NCBI GenBank assembly: GCA_024114885.1
Contig: CP099418.1
Span: 4,650,001-4,714,000, forward strand
Source: Septoria linicola
Lineage: Eukaryota > Ascomycota > Dothideomycetes > Mycosphaerellales > Mycosphaerellaceae
Direction: 5' to 3'
Length of the DNA: 64,000 bases
Shown: positions 58,100-64,000 of the stretch, piece by piece
How positions within the stretch are numbered: the stretch's first letter is position 1
How the letters are laid out: each line of letters opens with the position of its first letter
Translations under genes and position numbers: made by a program
Notes under the pieces: generated by a model
Seen by the model: the letters and a program-made list of their open reading frames with translations, nothing else
Told to the model about the DNA's origin: nothing
The model's database searches: none

Positions 58100-61045
58100 T
58101 TAGATCCGATTATTATTCGCTAGACGCTACTCTTCTATTATATCTTTAAGGATCTTTTTAGAAACAGCCTCTCTCTTCTTCGATACTAATACTTCTAAGT
58201 TACTATTCACGCTTATAAAGCTAGCTTCGCTAAATACCTACTCCTTAATATCTATAGCTATAGCGTAGGTAGTATCGAATTAAGCTTTAGCTATAGTCTA
58301 CTACTTAGCTATATAGACCTTAAACTCCTCCTTACTTATACTAAAGAGCTTCTTTATTTCTATACTTACTACCTAATCCGCCTATAGAACTTAGCCTACT
58401 AAGGTATCGGAAATCGGGCCTAGGCTAGTTAATAGTACCTCTATAGCGAAAGGTTTTATCGCTCGTATAGGGTATATAGTACTAGAAGCTATAAAGAGTA
58501 TCTACTCGCGATAGAGATATACGCTATAGATCGTAGGAACGTTAACGTAATTACTATTAAGTAGCTTATCTAACGTACGACTATTAGGGTAGGCTAGAAA
58601 TACTATAGGAATTAAGCGATACTCTTCGCCTATACGAGTATACTACTAAGGGATATAGAGATACGAAATAACTAGCGAGCCTATATTAGTATAAGGATTC
58701 TTCTAACTAAGCTTAAGGTTAGCTTTTATTTCGTTAGTAATTACTAGAGGTATAGTCTCGACGAAGCCTATACTATAGCTTTACTTATTAGTAATAATAC
58801 GCCTTACTAGCTACTTTGCCTCCTTAGGGTTAAAGAGCCTATTACTAATCGTGTCCGAGGTTAGTAAAAGTCGTCCTCTATCGCTAGTATCGTCTAGAGA
58901 GATCGTAAACTAAACCTAATTAAGGCTCTTCTCCTTAAGTAGTATATTCTCGTTTAAAGCGATATACTAGAAGCTGTTAGGGTAGTTAGAACCTACCTCG
59001 TCGTCGAAGATATAAAAGGTAGTAGATAGATAGGCTACGTACTTAATAGTCGTATACGGAGTAGTAACTAGCTAGTATAGCTATAGTAAAGGATATTAGC
59101 GAAGAAGCTATTAGGATAGCGAGTACTATATACTACGAGACTAACTATACTAACTAATAGCTGTATTATACTATCGATATACTATAAACTTATACTATAT
59201 AGCTTCGAGTAAAGAGTCTAGGATCTAAAATAAGCCTCTAGTAGAAGGAGAATAAAAGAGGAAGCTATAATTAGTCTAGGTAGCCTTATTACTATCGTAG
59301 TCTAAGAGCTCCTAAGCCCTCTAATAGATATTAGAAGTAACCTTCAAGTCTACTTTAGTTACTATAAACTAAAAGAGTCCGAGATAGCTTCTACCTACCT
59401 TACGTATTAAGACGTTAATATTATCCTTAGGTTCCTAAGTATTAGTATCCTTCTTACTATAACGAGTACGTCCTATAGGCTTAGAGAAGAAAGTATTCGC
59501 TTCTAGCTTAAACTACGTCTAGTTTTAAGTATTCTAGGCGATAAGGGCTTAGAGATTAGCTATACTACCTATCTAAATAATACGCTAGTAGAGGGTATAC
59601 GTTACGTTAGCCGTCTTTAGTAGCTTTAAACCTATAGTATTACCTATCTTAGCTATATATTCTTTATAAAGAGGCTAGCTAAGGTATAGAAGAATATTAA
59701 TTAAAGCGTAGCTCTTAGCTACCTTCTTCTTCTCCTAGATATTATCGACTTCTTTAAAAGCTCTACTAACGATTATATAGTAGTAGACTTTAGAGGTAAT
59801 ACTATCCTTTATATAAGCCTAGTAACGTAGATTAGGCTCTAAGTCGCTCTCTAGCTTAATTCTACTATTATCTTCTAGTATAATTAGCGATAGGCGTTAT
59901 AGACCCAGTAGCGGCTCTATCGTAGGTAAAACTTAATCTTATATAGAATCGCTATTACCTAAAGTACTTAGTATAGGAGAAGTTTCGATCGAGTTAATAA
60001 TAGTTTCTTTAGCGCGAATTCTAGTAAGTCTCCTACTCTTATAAAGGGCCTATATTAGTATAGGTTTAGGCGCGAGCTTCTTTATAGAGCTTAGCGTTAA
60101 CTTCTCTAACTAAGCTTTTAGCCTCTATATAGTACTAGGCGATACGGAATCTCTAAGACAAGGCTCTAGAGTCGTAAGTAAATTACCTTCTTCTTCTTCT
60201 TCTTAACTAGAGTTTCGAGTAGGACTAGATAAGGATAGGCCCTTAGGTATAGAGGAGAAGGGTCGTCTATTAGATCTTAGATTTCTAGAAGGAGGTAATA
60301 GTCTATAGGATATTAAGAGCTATTTCTCTACTACTAGGAACACGTAAGTCGGTTCTTCGAAGGCCTCTTCTTTAGTAAGCTTAACTATAAATCTATACTA
60401 ATTAAGTCTATAGCTCGCCTCTAGGCGTGCCTCTCTTATCTTATAGCTAAACACGTCGACCTATAAGAGCTCTACCTTAAACTTATTCTAGTAGCGTCTC
60501 CTATCTAAGTTCGTATTAATAAAGCCTAAGCCTTACGAGCTAGAAGTCTTCTTACTCCTCTATAGCTAAAAGTACTAGCTACGAGAGAATATATTCGCTA
60601 CCTACTAATAGAAATAATCTTACTTTTACTATACTAAGAAAACCTAGTCTTTAGGCTCGCTCTCTTTAAAGACGCCTTTATACTTATTTAACTATTAATA
60701 AAGGTTCCTAAGTATCTCTTTATTATATAAGACTTAGTTAAGGAAGAGGAAGTTCTACTCGTACCTAAACTCTATATATAGCTACTACTAGATTAAGTTT
60801 CTCTCCTTTACTAAGTCTCGGCCTTCTTAGCATATTTTCTTTATATTATCGCGCTTTACGCTCTACGCGTTAAGGTACTTCGGTAAAATCTTAGCTAAGA
60901 GGCGTTTAAAGAAGTTAAATATACTGATCTTTATTCTATCGTTTACTTCCTCGACCTACTTAAGTACTAAGTCGATACTCTCCTCTTATTCTTATAGAGT
61001 CTCTAGTAATAGAATAGCTTTAGTAGCGCTATCAAGGTTCGTTAT
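58100..61045 (-). pseudogene. Ty3-B copy 3 ORF3, unknown protein
   Basis: 2,946 nt, four codons longer than in copies 1 and 2, with the same stop (58100-58102) and start region. The start reads ATA-ACG-AAC-CTT and a few CA dinucleotides survive, so this copy is slightly less mutated and best for inferring the original protein. Confidence 0.75.
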
Positions 61046-61140
61046 ACTAGTAAGAGGTCTACTTAAAGGCTAGAAGCTAACGATAGAGCCTTCGCGATTA
61101 ATACGAGCGAGCGCTATACCTTATATAGAACTTAAAGAAG

Positions 61141-64000
61141 TATAAGAGCTAGGTAAGGTTAAAGGCTAAGACCCGCCTTAGGCTCGTAGGCTTAGCGTAC
61201 GGTATAATTATAGTACGCGTATATATCCGAAAGGAGGTAAGAATTAGTCTTACGATATCCTAATAGTCTTATTAGGAGAGCGCTCTATATATTACTATAT
61301 ACTCTTTTTATAATTCTAATTCTTCTCCTTCTAAGGATAGTAATCTATAGAGGCCTATAGCTCTCTAACGTAACGTAGGCATAGCGCCGCTAGGGCTCGT
61401 AATAGGCGAAGTAGACGATTAAGGTAATCCTATAGATACTAACAAGGTTTAGAAGTAGGAGTCTACTAGTATAACCGAAGATAGTACGTAGGTAGAGCGT
61501 ATATAGCTCGAAGCTAAGAACTAGGAACTACGTCGTCGCTTAGAGGTACGCGCTCTACGACGAGAGAACAATCGGCTCCTTACGGAGTTAGAATCTCTAT
61601 CCTTAGGTACTTCTAGTACTCTTAATATTAGCGATCCTAAAGATAACGCTACTACTAGTATTATAGGTAGTATACTTTACGATAGCGCGTCGTATACGCG
61701 ATATAAGGGTTCTAAAGTTAGAGAACCTCGTGTCTTTAAGAGCGAGACAGTCTAAGAGGTAAGAGAGTTTATTCGTAGTCTCGAAGTAATCTTCCTTAAT
61801 AGCCTATAAGAGTTTAGTATAGAAGATTCGAAGGTCCTATATAGTATTATATAGCTTATAGGCGAGGCGTAAGAGACCTAGTATAACGAATACTCTAAGG
61901 TAATACCTCTAGACTATATCTAGACTAAGTTTAAGCGCTTTATCTATAACGTTATTAGAGATTAGGCGAATCGTAAGATCCTTATAACGGTCGAGTATAA
62001 GAAGGCCTAATAGGGTAAGGGCTAAGAGGTACGCTAGTTCGCTATAGAGCTAGGCTACTTAGAGTCTTAACTAGGCGACTATAGCGAAACGTAGCTAGTA
62101 CGCTAGCTTCTTATAAAGTTAAAGCTAGCGCTTCGACGAGAGATTATTAAGAATTATACCGTGCCTAGTAAGCGCGCTAATTTAGTTACGTTAGTAAGGC
62201 GCCTAGAGTAAGCCGATAGAGTAATTCCTATATAGTATAACTAGGGCGGAAGCTAGAGTAATAGGGACCGCGAGCGCGATACGTACTTAAAGCGTAAGCG
62301 TATAGAGAGCGATACTCCTACGCGTAGACGCGATAATAGTCTAGGAGGGAATAGTACGCGTCGCTCTAGCGACAAAGATTCTACTCGCTCTATTATAGGC
62401 TATAAGTATTTAGAATACTATAGCTATAAGTAGAAGGGGCATATTAGTACTAATTCTATCTACTTTAACTAGAGCGCCTAAGACGATAGTAAGAAGCTGT
62501 TAGTACGTAAGGTTACTATAGAGACGCTAAAAAAAGAGAAGGTATTAGAGAAGGACTACGATCTCTAGATACCGAACTTAGTAGCGATATATACCTCTCT
62601 ATATAAGTCGTAAATACGACTTATCTAGAGAGCGTAGTCGAGGCGTAAGATAGGCTTAAGCTAGCCCGATTCCTCCTTAATAATACTACTAATATTAACG
62701 TAGTGTTAAGATCCTTTGTCTTATAATACGATATTATAGCTCGAACTAATACCGCCTTACCCCTAGCTACCTTATTTACTAGAGAATTAGGGCATTATTA
62801 TAGCGTATATTATATACGCGTGCGACTCGTAGACTCTATAGGAGTAGAGCGTATAGTAGGCGTAATCTTTTATACCTACGATATACTAACCTCTAATATA
62901 ATCTTAGGTCGGCTATAGAGGCGTACTTATCGTATACGAGTCGATAGTAGCTCGGATAAGTAGACCTATAGCGATACTTTTAAAAACGTTAAGGTTAGGG
63001 AAGCCTATAAGTTTTTCAAGGACTTAAAGTATATACTAACTATATATATAGTAGTAATAAGTAAGATAGGCGAAGGCGAAGAGCTTAACCCTCTTCCCCC
63101 TAAGTTCTAATAGTTCTCTAATATTCTAAACTCGATAGAAGAGATAAGGAGCAAGCTAGTAGATAGCGTAGAGTATACGATTAAGCTACGCCTAGGTACT
63201 ATTCTACTATTTAGGCCGCTATACTACTAGTTAGGTAAGGAGCTAGAGGAATTAAAGAAGTACCTTACTATAGGCCTTAAGCACGATTAGATCGAGCGTA
63301 GCGTTAGCGAGGCGGGTACGCCTATCCTGTTTATACTAAAGAAAGATAGTAAACTAAGGCTATATATCGACTACTAAGGGTTAAACGAGATTACTATTAA
63401 GAATAGGTACCTACTCTCTCTAATTAGCGAGACGCTAGATAGGCTTATAGGAGCTATATAGTTTACGACTCTAGACCTTATAGATATATACTATCGGATT
63501 CGTATCAAGCCTAGCGATCGCTAGAAGACTACGTTCTATACGCGCTACGGCCACTTTTAGTACAAGGTGATACTATTTAGCCTAACTAACGCTCTAGCTA
63601 CGTTCTAGGCGTATATTAACCGTACTCTAGTAGGTCTAGTCGATACGTACTACGTAGTATACCTTAATAACATTCTTATCTATAGTAAGAGCCGCGCGGA
63701 CTACGTACGCGACGTATACGACGTACTTACGCGTCTCTAGAAGTTCGGACTCTATACTTAAAGAGCGAAGTATAAATTCTAGTAGAAGGAAGTCGATTTC
63801 CTAGGCTTCGTAGTAACTACCGGAGGGGTTATAATAGATCTACGTAGGATAGATATAATCGCGGCGTAGCTAACGCCTATAACGCTCGTAGAGGTTTAAT
63901 CCTTCCTTAGGTTTACTAATTTCTACTAGCGTTTCATTTTTAAATACTCTAGAGTAGTATCTCTACTTATAGCGTTGTCTAAGGGCGCCGTAGTAGGTAA
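61141..64000 (+). mobile_element. Ty3-A second copy, 5' part (continues past the window)
   Basis: Its 172-bp LTR (61141-61312) is followed by gag-pol. It is inserted in Ty3-B copy 3, so this insertion is younger than copy 3. Confidence 0.9.
61395..64000 (+). pseudogene. Ty3-A second copy gag-pol, RIP-degraded, partial
   Basis: Gag, a zinc-knuckle remnant (KGHISTN near 62440), protease region and most of the reverse transcriptase are readable. The catalytic box near 63661-63672 is Y-L-N-N (YLDN in the first copy), the product of G-to-A change in both Asp codons. It is collinear with 10140-12760. Confidence 0.87.

Larger units (their letters stand above)
57660..61140 (-). mobile_element. Ty3-B copy 3: inverted, 3' part only in window
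   Basis: A 279-bp LTR at 57660-57938 is followed on the minus strand by ORF3 and upstream spacer, ending at 61140 where a Ty3-A LTR begins. The Ty3-A element is inserted into this copy, so its 5' part lies beyond the right edge. Confidence 0.9.
8171..64000. other. RIP-mutated, TA-rich repeat block
   Basis: From about 8.17 kb to the right edge, CA and TG nearly vanish while TA is enriched and CG remains common. This is the product of C-to-T change at CpA on both strands. As a result ATG, TGG and CAG/CAA codons are missing and replaced by ATA, TAG and TAA, and no intact reading frame survives. The copia element at 19650-25948 is the least changed stretch. All genes inside are called as pseudogenes by reading through RIP-type stops. 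Confidence 0.95.

Noticed and set aside
8171..64000. The TA-rich block as a centromere
   Set aside because: Base composition and nested retroelements would fit a regional centromere, but everything here is explained by RIP of transposons and there is no centromere-specific evidence in sequence.

Overview
The window is nuclear DNA of a filamentous ascomycete. Dothideomycetes would fit, but that is a low-confidence guess. The evidence is a large intron-less EF-hand/ZZ-finger gene, a fungal-type GPI-anchored surface protein gene, and a 56-kb transposon block mutated by repeat-induced point mutation (RIP). Two compartments meet at about 8.17 kb.

1-8.17 kb is ordinary, base-balanced gene space. 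It holds a plus-strand gene for an 838-residue membrane-tethered ZZ/EF-hand protein (340-2856) and a minus-strand gene for a 942-residue secreted, Ser/Thr-rich, repeat-containing, probably GPI-anchored protein (4384-7212). Between and beside them is non-coding sequence with a small duplication.

8.17-64 kb is a graveyard of repeats. CA and TG dinucleotides are almost gone, TA is hugely enriched and CG is kept, which is the RIP pattern rather than plain CpG decay. There are almost no ATG codons, and Gln/Trp codons have become TAA/TAG, so no intact ORF survives. Families can still be read by ignoring RIP-type stops. From left to right: a Pogo/DDE_1 transposase (minus); a truncated chromodomain-type Ty3 element (Ty3-A); a block of about 8 kb with a hAT transposase, an unrecognised multi-exon gene and two histone H3-like genes; a complete Ty1/copia element inserted in that block; solo Ty3-A LTRs at 17.03 and 28.55 kb; two complete 13.2-kb Ty3 elements of a second family (Ty3-B) in the same orientation (29.0-42.2 and 43.3-56.5 kb); the integrase end of another Ty3 element (minus); a third, inverted and partial Ty3-B copy (57.66-61.14 kb); and a second Ty3-A copy inserted into it and running off the right edge.

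The most unusual content is (a) two divergent histone H3-like genes inside RIP-mutated DNA, which implies they were once repeated or mobile; (b) a 13-bp-period motif that recurs at nine sites only in the hAT/gene-X/H3 block and lies mostly inside predicted short introns, in both orientations, like an introner; and (c) a third ORF of about 980 codons downstream of gag-pol in all three Ty3-B copies, exactly 2,934 nt in two of them. All element borders, target-site duplications and intron positions were read by eye. No alignment or database search was run.
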